The translations under genes were made by a program, and so were the position numbers. 51,402 nt of DNA from Beverwykella pulmonaria (lineage: Eukaryota; Ascomycota; Dothideomycetes; Pleosporales; Melanommataceae): contig BCHH01000023.1 in NCBI GenBank assembly GCA_001599595.1, positions 9,704 through 61,105 of the forward strand, written 5' to 3'. Of this stretch, positions 10,457 to 20,472 are shown one piece after another. Under the pieces are notes generated by a model. It was not told the DNA's origin and did not search any database. It was given only the letters and a program-made list of their open reading frames with translations. The stretch's first letter is position 1; each line of letters opens with the position of its first letter.

Positions 10457-11594
10457 CGTGAGAGGCGTGGCTCGAGAAGCGCACGCAAAGTTGGAGGTAA
10501 AGGAACAAGGAGCGAGGAGCGAGCAGGAACACCCCAAACGATCAGAAGGCGGCGTACCACCTCCCTATGAGTAAAATAGCGGTTATCAAAGCTCGACTTG
10601 GGCCCCCGGCAAAAGGTCGAAATAAGCTCATGCAGTTGAAGGCATGGACCCAAGTTGGATGTCCTTCCGGACGAATTTGGGGAGTCAACCAATCAGAGTT
10701 AGGTATTGTCTTGGGAACTGCCGGATTGAAACAAGGCCCCTGCGGGTCATCGGCTGGCACGCAATAACGGTTGCTAGGTACAAGATCTGCTAGCTGCGTT
10801 TGATAATCGTGAAAGGGTTCTTCAGCTATGCAGTTTATGCTGGCAGTTACTGGAGGAAGTCACTCAGCAAATGTTGAGCGGCAGAGTAGTCGAAATTGGT
10901 GAATGGCTGTGATGACGTGAGCATCTCGCCTTCGCTTTCACAAAATTTAAAGTTCTGACGCGTGGTTGGAGCGAACTTCTGACCAACAAAATAGCGAACA
11001 CCTATTCGTAAAGATAAAGGTCGGTTGAAACAATAGACGAGTCAAGTTCAGGCCTCGCAGAAACGGAATTTGGAGCATCGGATGTCTCTCTTGACGATGA
11101 ATTGGGTGGGCAATTTAACATGGACTAAAGAAGAAAAAGTAGCCGAGAGTGGAGGAAGATGGACGATTTTGACGCGCTATCACGTGTATCACTGTGCCGC
11201 CATGGTATAGTGCGATAAATGAAGGCAAGAACACCACCCTACCTTGCTCCATCATCTGATCAAATCAAATATAGACCGAATTAAAGTCGGTCTACTTGTT
11301 CAAACCAAGCAACTTCGTCTTCCTGCGTGAGCCGACTTTCTTCTTCGAAAAGACGCAATCTCATCGTCAGGCCAGATTTTCGCAACTAAGGCTCGCGCTT
11401 TGCCCTACTCCTCCGGTTCATCCCAGGTACCGTCCGAAGTAGCAATCAATCAGTCGTAGGCTTAACGTTACTTCAGATCGAGAAACACGATATAAATGAT
11501 TTTGATGGCCCTCCTAGACAACATCCACGCCCTGAACAAATCGTGCAAACAACAACATCGTGCTGTTTCCTCGCTGTCTTGGCAAACGAGACAT
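10457..11594. other. Intergenic / upstream region of the GPI-type protein
   Basis: No coding frame with recognisable content. One CACGTG occurs near 11181. The segment probably holds the promoter of the wall-protein gene and the 3' flank of the small frame at 11595. Confidence 0.4.
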
Positions 11595-12002
11595 CTATCT
11601 TATTCCTATCAAGAACAAATCTCTCATGATCATCATCGGGAGGAATCCCGTTGAGGGAAATCCCCTTTCGACGCTGACAAGAGGCAGCTTGCTATTATCT
11701 TCTCCTTCTCTATGGTTAGCAAATTGACGCAAAGGGACGCCTGCGGAGGTGATAATGAGTTGGGTGTCGGCGATGAGGCGCGAAAAGGCGGCGGAGGGAA
11801 TGCGCCAGGAGTGCGTGTAGCTATTAGTATGAATTATATTAGTGGTGGGTAGGTTTGGGGAAGGGTAGAGGGGCCTACCCCATTGTTTGGAGTAATATAC
11901 GTAGAAGATGGTGTTCAATCTAGTGGGATTCGCAAGGTTGAGAAAAGCGCTGCAGTCGTCTAGAGAGGAGATAGGGTCAGACATATATGGACGGTGAGAC
12001 AT
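11595..12002 (-). CDS. Hypothetical small protein
   Basis: An ATG-initiated 135-codon frame on the same strand as and just downstream of the NmrA-like gene. Composition is coding-like (SLDDCSAFLNLANPTRLN; RLIADTQLIITSAGVPLRQF; ERGFPSTGFLPMM). An intron-like stretch (gtaggc at ~11880 to a ctaatag near 11822) lies inside, but removing it makes a worse protein, so I keep it unspliced. No signal peptide, membrane segment or known domain. It may be a terminal exon, a remnant or chance. Confidence 0.3.
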   Translation of the reverse strand: MSHRPYMSDPISSLDDCSAFLNLANPTRLNTIFYVYYSKQWGRPLYPSPNLPTTNIIHTNSYTHSWRIPSAAFSRLIADTQLIITSAGVPLRQFANHREGEDNSKLPLVSVERGFPSTGFLPMMIMRDLFLIGIR

Positions 12003-12185
12003 CTAAATATTCCCCTTCCAACAGACGAAGTCTCAACTTTAGGTGGATTGTTCAAACTATGGAAATGCTGTCTATTTTCTGTGCGCCTAGCAACTAGTGT
12101 AACTGACGTGTCATTGGAAAGTGTAGTAATTACTTGTAGTGAGGAGCGAATATTGTGTAATATTAAAGAAGCACTATGGCGTTTT

Positions 12186-13199
12186 CTAGGCAAATGGATT
12201 CCATCGACTCTCGACCATCTCCAATGCTCTCCTCGTAGCCTCATCCACCTCATCTTTTGGCAGTCCAAGAGCATCGTTCGCTAAACCAAGAGTGGACCCG
12301 TGGTCGCCTCCGCCGCCTGGAAAAAAGACGCGGGCATACATTGCTTTAGCTAATCCTGTCGGGACTCCTTCCCTCATTTCCTTCAAGCCATCCTTGTATC
12401 GCTCGGCTGATGGTTCGTAGGTGATCTTCCAATCCGCGTCTGTGCTTCCAGTAACGCGGTGGATGCTGTCGAGGATATCGCGCTGACTGACCTTGAAGCT
12501 GTCAATATACAGAGGTTTGTTCTTCCATTGCGATAGTGAAGGCGATGCGCCCTCTTCGGGCAAGCTCAAGAGTGCGGCGAGAGCCCGACCACACTGCCTC
12601 CAAGTACTCAGATTATTGAGCGTCTTCCCGTCATCGTAGAAGGTGACCTGCTTGTTTTCGAAGTCGAACCCAAGGCACTCCTTGCTTAAAGCCACACTCC
12701 ACTCGTACCACTGCCCGCATACCATGGCGATATACGAAGCACCGAGTTTCTCAATCTCAAGCGTGTTTTGCAAGATTGCAGGCCCATGAGGGACTTCTTC
12801 ACGGATTGAGTCGTTAAAGATGTCGTAGCCATATACATTAGGCATGACATAGGGAACACCTGCTTTGGCTGCAGCCTTGACTATCTTGCTGTGTGTGTCG
12901 GGTGGTGCCATGACTGACAGTGTGATGACGAGGAACTGTTGGCCTTTGAGGGCTGAGATAAGAGAGCTCTCATTGTTATAGCTGACTTCAACGACCTTCA
13001 CGCCGGGCGGCAGAACGCCTTTGCTCCCGGTGCGTGTTATGGCCGTAACCGTGTGCTTGCCGGTTTTGAGAAGCTCCTCCGTGAAATGCTTCCCAACGTT
13101 TCCGCTGGCCTTTAGAGAGTTAGAACAAGCTGAAGAAATTCGGTTGTGATGACTTACACCAACAATAGCGACTCTTTCAATGTTACCAGACTGAGCCAT
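12186..13199 (-). CDS. NmrA-like / isoflavone-reductase-like NAD(P)-binding protein
   Basis: Two exons, 13199-13158 and 13109-12186. The 48-bp intron (gtaagt..ctaactctctaaag) is a multiple of three and can be read through, but splicing it restores the Rossmann glycine motif VAIVGASGNVGKHF at the N-terminus; 321 aa. The rest fits the atypical short-chain reductase NmrA family: ALKGQQFLVITL, a VPYVMPNVYGYD segment, an EKLGASYIAMVCGQWYEW substrate-side stretch, and a C-terminal helical region. Members are NAD(P)-dependent reductases of phenylpropanoid-like substrates or redox-sensing regulators; which applies cannot be told here. It is cytosolic by appearance, with no signal peptide. Neighbours do not form a clear pathway with it. 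Confidence 0.85.
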   Translation of the reverse strand: MAQSGNIERVAIVGVSHHNRISSACSNSLKASGNVGKHFTEELLKTGKHTVTAITRTGSKGVLPPGVKVVEVSYNNESSLISALKGQQFLVITLSVMAPPDTHSKIVKAAAKAGVPYVMPNVYGYDIFNDSIREEVPHGPAILQNTLEIEKLGASYIAMVCGQWYEWSVALSKECLGFDFENKQVTFYDDGKTLNNLSTWRQCGRALAALLSLPEEGASPSLSQWKNKPLYIDSFKVSQRDILDSIHRVTGSTDADWKITYEPSAERYKDGLKEMREGVPTGLAKAMYARVFFPGGGGDHGSTLGLANDALGLPKDEVDEATRRALEMVESRWNPFA

Positions 13200-13752
13200 G
13201 ATTGAAAAGATGCTAGCTTGCGGATGAAGGTGTCAGGACAGCAAATCGCGTAGAAACAGGCGTATGAGAGAACAGTAAAGAAACCCGATCAAAGTTTTAC
13301 TTTTGTCAGAGAGGGATGAGAATGTAAAAAGCCTTAGAAGAACTAGGACTTCACATAACATGGTAGCGCAGAATTCAATGGCGGAGTTAATCCGGACTTA
13401 AGTCACCAACCGGACTTTGGGTGAACACGCTTGAGAGGGGATGCACGTTGAGATACGTACAAGGTATCTGGGGCGCACAGTTTTCATGTTAGGATTTTTA
13501 CGATGAAAGGTACATGCCAGGAGATGTACTGGAGAGCTAGATTGAGGGAGAAACGGGAAAGAGACTACTCATCAAGCAGCATACCACAGTATCCAAACCG
13601 ATCCACCTTCTCTCCACCCTGTATCCGATATTGGGACAGTAAATGCTTATCGCAACAGAGATTCACCAGTGGCATCGGCTCATAGATACGCTACACGAAC
13701 GTCTACTTTATGCTAAAATTCCATGCAAACAAATATAGACAGCACTTTCTTC
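13200..13752. other. Intergenic
   Basis: Upstream region of the NmrA-like gene and 3' flank of the Hsp70-like gene. No further feature seen. Confidence 0.4.
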
Positions 13753-14910
13753 TTACAACTCATCATGATCCTGATGAGCGTCTATCTCCGCAAATTGCTT
13801 GTGAGCCTCAAGTCTATCCATGAACGCTAAGCTATCCTCAATCGTCTTCGAAATATCCCGCGCATACATCGCCGCTCCATATGGCGCCACCAATTCAGGA
13901 TCAATAAAATCGAGAACTCTAGCCTCACTATTACCCACAGCTTTTAGCGCAAGGCCATGCAATTCGGTAATTGCGCTTGCAGGCGCTGACCCCGTTACAA
14001 TGATTGCCCTGAAATCTTCCCGGGGAGGGTGAGTGGTTTCATCACGCAACGCCGCTTCGACGAAGTCATGCAAGAATGTGTACAGCTTCTGGGTGTATGC
14101 CTCATCACCAATAGCCTAAGACCAGGAGTTAACAAGTTAGTTGATCGCCCGACTCTGAAACATAGTGCAAGATAAAGTCGCACAGGGATCGACACTTACA
14201 CCTCGGATCTTTCTTCCGCTTTCCCACCCAAACTCCCTCGCCATGGCTTTGCGGTAGCTTGGGAATCCTCCGTATTCCATGTCCACCTCTACAAGGGTGA
14301 TGTGCAGATACTGCGCCTCGAACTCGAACACAAGCGCCATATTTAAATAATCGTCAATGTGTGCGCATTGGGCGGGGGTTCGACCAAGGTTCTCGCACTG
14401 CTCTAGTTTGTACGCTCGACAGGCTCCCTGGGCTACGTAACCGAGTTTCTTGAATCCATCTGTGGTTGCCCGGCCGCTAGGAAATACGGCGTTTTCCGCC
14501 GCGTCAGTGGAAGAACCGTTGAAGAGAGTGGGCAGAATGAGAGAGTCGTATATAGGTGTTGTGCCTAGGCTCTGACTTAGGTTCCGGCTCACGCTTTGAA
14601 CCGCGTCGCGGAATATTGATTCTGCGGCTTCGTAATCGTGGACTTCTGCAGGAATACGAGGCCTGTCAGGATCGTAGGTCTTGTTGTAGTAGTTGGAAAT
14701 AGCATCTGACATGTACTTTGTGTATTCATCCTCGCCTGAGAACAGAAATTTAGTTACTTCGATAGCTCCTAATGCTGTCCACCGAGATGCTGTGATGGTT
14801 GAAGGGCCAAAGACAAGGGCGTGATTAAATGTAGTGTTTTCTCTAGTGCAAGAAGCGAAAGGTGAAGAAATAAGGAAGAAGAGTATGGAGATACCAGACG
14901 GAGAGCGCAT
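13753..14910 (-). CDS. Secreted Hsp70-like (actin-fold) protein
   Basis: Two exons, 14910-14200 and 14115-13753, joined in phase 0 across an 84-bp intron (gtaagt..cttag); 357 aa. An N-terminal signal peptide (MRSPSGISILFFLISSPFAS) opens the protein, followed by FGPSTITASRWTALGAIEV. The end matches the last part of an Hsp70 ATPase fold: FRAIIVTGSAPASAITEL and then DPELVAPYGAAMYARDI. Asn-x-Ser/Thr sites and the C-x(3)-LEQC pair suit a secretory-pathway protein. No substrate-binding domain or lid is present. It resembles the gene at 2034-3120 in order of motifs: paired Cys, acidic beta stretch, ITGS, then the A-x-GAA helix. The function of this fungal group is unknown to me; chaperone activity should not be assumed. 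Confidence 0.7.
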
Positions 14911-15662
14911 GGCTTAGATATGTTAAGAATAAGTTTGGTGGAGGAGTTAAAAGCATCAGATGAAGAATGGGGAACCTTATCTATAAACAACATTAAGAGA
15001 CACTTACGCTACCTACCAACTTTTCTACCCCACATCTAAGAATAGTTGCGGAAACATTCACCTTGTTGTGTTTCAATGTGCTCGCCACGCTTGGCAGCTA
15101 ACGTTACGCGCCGGGTTCTTAGGCGCGCTAAGCCTATTCTAATCTCAAATGTGTGCGACTGGACAGAACCTTAGAACCTTTTATGAAATTCCTGAGGTCA
15201 ACACATGACAGCATCTTAATTCCTCATATAGTATCATGATTTGTAGTTGTAACGCCCCTCTTCGTAAAATACTCAGAATACTCAGCTACAGATTGAATAG
15301 CTTGCAAGATGTAGAGTAGAGATACGCGCCGCTGTGCCTTAATCTACTACAGCCTCCTTTCGCGCAAATGATACCAGCGCCGCACGTATTCAACGGTATG
15401 AAAAGATCAGAGACTAAATATGGAGTTGCGAGGCATATTGATTCATGGAAGATGGTGGTACGTGCCTAACATTGAGAGTATAAAAATATCCACCCTCTCC
15501 CTAAAAAAATCTGTACTTCGAATTTTCATACACTTCCATCTTGTTGGTTTCACAGGGCTATTGCAATAGCAATGGGGGTTCTCAAAGGGGGTAATAAATC
15601 GTTGTGTCTGTCTATCTTGAAGCGGTGCAGCAGAGGGAATACCATCCACCTCGCCGTCGCGT
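14911..15662. other. Intergenic
   Basis: No gene recognised. The segment lies between the start of the Hsp70-like gene and the regulatory array preceding the metalloprotease. Confidence 0.4.
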
Positions 15663-15771
15663 GCACTAGCCGAGTATGGCTAGTGCCCCACGTGTCCACA
15701 CGTGATTGGTACCTCCACACGTGATCCATACATCCCACGTGATCCACACGTGATCTACACATCAACACGTG
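15663..15771 (+). promoter_or_regulatory. Six-copy CACGTG (E-box) array with adjoining inverted repeat
   Basis: CACGTG begins at 15689, 15699, 15718, 15736, 15747 and 15766, five of the six followed by AT (CACGTGAT). Spacings of 10, 19, 18, 11 and 19 bases approximate one or two helical turns. Directly before the array, 15663-15671 and 15678-15686 form a perfect 9-bp inverted repeat (GCACTAGCC / GGCTAGTGC) with a 6-nt spacer. The metalloprotease ATG is at 15837, with a tatatact TATA-like word near 15784. CACGTG is the known site of fungal bHLH regulators (Cbf1, Pho4 and SREBP-like classes); which one acts here is inference. Confidence 0.7.
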
Positions 15772-15836
15772 ATTCCCACATTCTATATACTCCCAACACA
15801 TCTTTTTGAGTGAGAATATTTTTATATCTTGTCTTC

Positions 15837-17455
15837 ATGTTTTCTATTCTTGTTTTAGCTTTTGCATTTTTCATTGCCCACACATCATCCAGTCCATTAT
15901 CAATTAACCGAATTTCTCCTCCGCACACATCTCCCCTATCTAAACGAGATTGGAACGTCAATGATCTCAACAATGAGTTCAAAGGAATACACTGGAACTT
16001 CGCCTTTGAACCCGACAACTGCACACCAGAGCAAATCAACATCCTAATCTATGCGTCACGCTTCACAGTCAAGATGCTAGAATTGCCAAGTACGACCTCG
16101 AACTACTACACTTCGGCGGCGTGGACGCGGTACTTTGGCAGTTTTAGAAATTGGCTCCAATGGGGCGCTGATGTGAAGAGTCAATCAGAAGCAATTTCCC
16201 GTGAGTCGAGATCGGGAGGTCTAGCTACTTCGAAGAGACTTGGTACATATTGGGTTAGAGTCGAGCTGATACGTGATAGATAATATAAGACAAGCGCAGA
16301 CATACCCCACGAAAGGAGGCAAAGATCCTAGCAGAGCTTTGCAAAGAGTATGGTATTCATGCAAGAAATTTCAGACCAACAGGAACTGCAATGGAGGAGC
16401 GCATGTAGCACATCTTCCCACGCGATGTGAGACCTACTAACTAGTTTATTCTAGGCAAGCGATAACCTACACTCCAGGGGTCTCTCAAAGTAAGTTGCTC
16501 TATAGAAGCTTTGTTCCCTTTCCGAACTATTGCTGACTCCTTTTACCATGTATTAGCTGGGACATGGCAAATCTTATTCTGCCCCATATTCTTCACGAAT
16601 CCTAGAAACATGTACCTAGAGAGAATCACGAACGGGCGGCCGCGAGTGAAAACCGAAATTGCTTTCCTGAACTCCTACGAGCGCCTCATTGCACATGAGT
16701 TAATGCACGTTGGGAATTTCGGCTATAAAGGGAAGAGTAAGCCGCCCTTTCTATCCCAGAATTAGAGAATTTTAAACTATTTCTGACAACTTACAGTCAT
16801 TGACATGTTAGCCACGATGAATGGCCTGTATGGAACCGTTTACGGTGAGAGTCGCTGTGCAGAATTCGCCCTGCATAGAGTCCCCCGCCCGAACAGTGAC
16901 GTGGCCTTGAACGCAGACAATTATTCCTGGTTCTTCGCATACTACTGGTTCGCCAACAAATGGGGATGGAGCGGCGATATCAATACTCCCAGCAAGCGTG
17001 ACTCCGCAACTCCAGAATATGAGGTACGAGGGGAATTTTTGCCTGAGAACCCTCAGGAGGCGATAGAGGCGGCCGCTAGTTTCCCTATCGACGAGAACGA
17101 CGTGGAGCTCTCCGGTGACGCCCCCGAGAACTGCCAATGGTTGCCAAACCCAGATATCCCGGGCGGCGAGGAGATTCATTGTGACCCCATTCGCGAAGAG
17201 TATGATGAGTGGGTTAAAAATCTAGGGAACGCTTTCGCATCAGATGGAGGTTGTGAGCTTTCGTAAGTTTTCGTCGTCACTCTGTTATCATCTGGTCTTG
17301 ACTGACAATCGCTTAGCCCTGAGTGTCATAAAGCGGTTGGATATGCTCCAAATCCGAGTTGTGTCTGCACTTGCGATGGTCAATCGACGAAGCTAACAGA
17401 TGAGAAATGTGCTGGTTATGCTGGCATTGTTGCAAGATTCACTTTGCCTCCTTAG
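15837..17455 (+). CDS. Secreted zinc metalloprotease-like protein (HExxH, M35-like)
   Basis: Best model has six exons: 15837-16200, 16295-16426, 16478-16489, 16557-16736, 16797-17262, 17317-17455 (430 aa, all phases consistent). Exons 4-6 are secure; exons 2 and 3, including a 12-nt micro-exon, are uncertain because alternative donors exist at 16405 and 16427. The N-terminus is a signal peptide (MFSILVLAFAFFIAHTSS), followed by a possible KEX2-type site (SKRDW). The zincin motif is LIAHELMHVGNFG (HELMH). A downstream LNADNYSWFFAYYW stretch resembles the region after the active site in deuterolysin/M35-type enzymes. The C-terminus is Cys-rich (PECHKAVG..SCVCTCDG), perhaps an EGF-like knot. It is probably an extracellular peptidase; an inactive relative cannot be excluded. 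The promoter carries the CACGTG array. Confidence 0.75.
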
Positions 17456-18519
17456 GAGGGTCGCAAGCAGCTTCAAAACCATGCTCTCAACCATTTTAGA
17501 CCAAAGTTTTGCTAGAAATATTGTAAACAAGAACTCGCACTGCATGAAAATTCATATCCTTTCTCCTCTTAGTCCTACTCTGGCACCATACCACGCGGTC
17601 ATGCAATCCATCGCACCAACTTCCATCCTCAAACATAAAACAAACAAACATTTAAAATACACTCTGGGCGGTAACCGCGGTCGAGCAATGTATCACAACA
17701 TACAAATCCCTATGCACATACACCCGCACGTTTTCTCGTCACTGTATCTAATATCGAGATTGTGCATACATACACCCAACACCCAACAACAAGCCCATCA
17801 ATGCATTTGTGTCGCACCAAGGTAGCACTACATATCTATCATCCACAAATTTCTAAATCCATACAAACAATGCCAAATCTTAATTTAAAGAGACCACAAT
17901 ACGGACTACAACGTTCAGTCCTCTTAATCTACCATGAACAGTCCTACTCCTTCCTTGCACTACTTCGTAATGTCAGTGCTATTGGAAAGGCAATTTTCCT
18001 AATGTTAAGACTTATAATCAAAAGAAAAGAAAGAAATAAAGTACTAAAGTGCTTGCAAGGAATTCCAAAGAAAAAGGTATATCTATTCCTAGTTGCATCG
18101 CGAGAAAATGAAGCCACAAACCTCGCCACTACATTATCGTGAACCTCCCCGGCCACACAGCGCTCGAATAGCGCCAGCCCAATGCATTGAAGCGGCCTCT
18201 CTCTCAGCATGTAATTTGTTCGGAAGAGAGTATTGAGAAAGTAGTGATTCCACGCAAAGAATGCGTATGCAAATACCCTTCATCAGTGTGTATAATTTTT
18301 AATGGACAATGATCTTTGATAGCTAATTATTACTCATTGTTGTATGCTAAGATGTCTTTTAATGATTGATACAAGCAGCCTGCTGAAAGTCACTCTTAGC
18401 GCTTTGGTAACCTCTAGACTCGATCTTTCTATCGGTGAGTCTTCTCCTTCACCAAATCCACCCCTTCTCATCCACTTTGAATATCTATGCTCCTAGTTTC
18501 TTCTCACCAAAAATCGCGT
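17456..18519. other. Intergenic
   Basis: AT-leaning sequence with frames that lack recognisable content. It contains the 3' flanks of two convergent genes, the metalloprotease (+) and the monooxygenase (-). Confidence 0.4.
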
Positions 18520-20472
18520 CTAGGTCAAGACCTCAATTCCCTGCATGCTTCCCTCTTCACGCCAGGCTTCCACAATGCGAACAAAGTCCTCAATACCATG
18601 ACCCCAAAGACCAGAACGCGCCATAATCATCTGCATCTCAGGCGGCGCGCGGTCGATTCCGCCCTCGACATTGAAGTAGCCAGGAGTACAACCAGCTATC
18701 GCAGCCATTGGCGCCGAGCGCATCAGCACCTGCATGCCCCAATCCTCCGCTGCTGTTGCGGTTGTCGCCACAGTAAATGGCCTACCGCCGGCTCTACGCT
18801 TCGCCTCTGCTAGGATGTATGCCGATTCCTTAGCGAGAACATTCACGTTGAACAGATAATTCGGGCTAGTTGACGCCTGCCACGGCCCGGAAAGGAAGAG
18901 ATTGGGAAAGTTGTGGTCAAGGACGCCATGCTGTGTCGACGGCCCGCTGCGTGCCCACGCATCGCTCATCGAGACACCGTTGCGGCCGATGATGGTCATG
19001 TTTGCCTTCTCTGCCGGGGACCCGGTGAAGGGCGCACGAAAGCCCGTGGCAAAGATGATGACGTCCACTGGGTAAGACTGGTCCCCTGCGACGATGGAGT
19101 CGGCGGTAACGCCATCTAGACCCTTGCCATCCGTGTCGACGAGAGTCACGTTCGCACGATTGAAAGTTTGCAGATACTCGTCGTGGAAAGCCGGGCGCTT
19201 GCACCATGTAGGATACCACGCCTGCAGCTTCTTCGCAACGACCGGATCTTTGACCACCTCCTCCACATGCTTTCGAATGCGATTCTGTCTCGGCTCGTCG
19301 ATGGCGTGGAGCTTCAGCATATATGCCGGGAGTTCGTCCATTGTCTTGGGTCCAGCAGCATTACCAGCAACCGCGACCATTCCAACCGCTCTAGTCCACC
19401 CGTCGTCAACCAGGCTGATTGCGGGTTGCTCTTCTGTGGTGAGGTGATGGTGGAGGTTTCTCAACCGCTCGCGCTGCCATCCCTTTGACGTAGCCACGTC
19501 TTTACGAAACAACTCTGGGTCTGTCTCCCGCTGCTCGCGGTTATCGACCGCCGATGGGGTGCGCTGGACGACGTACAGATGCTTTGCCCAGCGCGCAAGA
19601 TGAGGGACGATCTGAACCGCCGTTGCCCCCGTGCCTATAATAGCCACGCGTTTAGTTTGCAGCTTCGTGAGGGACGGGTCCGCCGGCGATCCTCCCGTCA
19701 ACGCATATTCCCAGCGCGAAGAGTGGAAGATATCACCTTGGAAGTCCAGTATTCCAGGAAACCCAGGGAGCTTAGGCCAATTGAGAACCCCATTCACCGC
19801 CGCCACGAACTGCGCGCGGATGTTTAGCGTTTGCGGTTCCGACCCTTTGCACCGCTGTACAAGCTCCACCTGCCACTCCTTTGATTCTTCATTCCATACC
19901 AGTTTCTGTGCCTTGGTCTGGAAGACGGCGCTGTCGGCCACTCCCCATTTCTCGGCGGCGAGGTTGGCATAGTTGCGAATTTCTTCTCCATGTGAGTAGC
20001 GGTGTCGAGGTATGTAGCCCGTCTCCTCTAGCAAAGGCAGGTAACAATAGCTCTCGATATCGCATGAGAGCCCCGGGTAGCGGTTCCAGTACCAAGTGCC
20101 GCCGAAGCCGCCCGCGCTGTCGACGATACGAATGTCTTCGGGACGAACCCCGGCCTGGATCATGCGTATTGCATACAGCAATCCGCCCCAGCCAGCACCG
20201 AGGATGAGCAATTGACAGCGATTGTTGGGAAACATTGTATTTGCGTCTTTCACCGCCGCCGGGTCGACCCATGGATCCTCTAGGAAGGACTGGAATCTGT
20301 CGGAGAGGGATATGTCGACGAATTGATTGTCGCCATCGTCACGGAGTCGCTTTGCACGCTCTTCGCCATAGCGCTTCTCAACCTGCAGCGTGTCGACTTC
20401 GGGAACGCCCTCGTCTTGATAACCCTGGTTCGAGGTTATCAAGTTGGCTGCGGTTGCAGTCGCTGCAGACAT
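18520..20472 (-). CDS. Baeyer-Villiger monooxygenase (FAD/NADPH flavoprotein)
   Basis: Single exon, 650 aa from an ATG. Two dinucleotide-binding motifs are present: GAGWGG (residues 92-97, FAD) and GTGATA (280-285, NADPH). Between them lies the family fingerprint F-x-G-x3-H-x3-W as FQGDIFHSSRW at 244-254. A GGFGGTWYWNRYPG block follows the first fold, as in cyclohexanone- and phenylacetone-monooxygenase-type enzymes. An N-terminal extension of ~85 residues is longer than in bacterial members and is common in fungal ones. The enzyme inserts oxygen next to a ketone to give an ester or lactone using NADPH and O2; the substrate is not readable. It may serve secondary metabolism or ketone/steroid breakdown, but no pathway partners adjoin it. 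No signal peptide or membrane anchor. Confidence 0.9.
   Translation of the reverse strand: MSAATATAANLITSNQGYQDEGVPEVDTLQVEKRYGEERAKRLRDDGDNQFVDISLSDRFQSFLEDPWVDPAAVKDANTMFPNNRCQLLILGAGWGGLLYAIRMIQAGVRPEDIRIVDSAGGFGGTWYWNRYPGLSCDIESYCYLPLLEETGYIPRHRYSHGEEIRNYANLAAEKWGVADSAVFQTKAQKLVWNEESKEWQVELVQRCKGSEPQTLNIRAQFVAAVNGVLNWPKLPGFPGILDFQGDIFHSSRWEYALTGGSPADPSLTKLQTKRVAIIGTGATAVQIVPHLARWAKHLYVVQRTPSAVDNREQRETDPELFRKDVATSKGWQRERLRNLHHHLTTEEQPAISLVDDGWTRAVGMVAVAGNAAGPKTMDELPAYMLKLHAIDEPRQNRIRKHVEEVVKDPVVAKKLQAWYPTWCKRPAFHDEYLQTFNRANVTLVDTDGKGLDGVTADSIVAGDQSYPVDVIIFATGFRAPFTGSPAEKANMTIIGRNGVSMSDAWARSGPSTQHGVLDHNFPNLFLSGPWQASTSPNYLFNVNVLAKESAYILAEAKRRAGGRPFTVATTATAAEDWGMQVLMRSAPMAAIAGCTPGYFNVEGGIDRAPPEMQMIMARSGLWGHGIEDFVRIVEAWREEGSMQGIEVLT

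Noticed and set aside
11822..11879. 58-bp intron inside the small frame at 11595-12002
   Set aside because: Splicing it gives a Pro-rich, low-complexity continuation, worse than the unspliced reading.
18520..20472. Secondary-metabolite cluster around the Baeyer-Villiger monooxygenase and NmrA-like gene
   Set aside because: No polyketide synthase, NRPS, terpene cyclase, transporter or cluster regulator is present in the window, and the two genes are over 5 kb apart with unrelated genes between.
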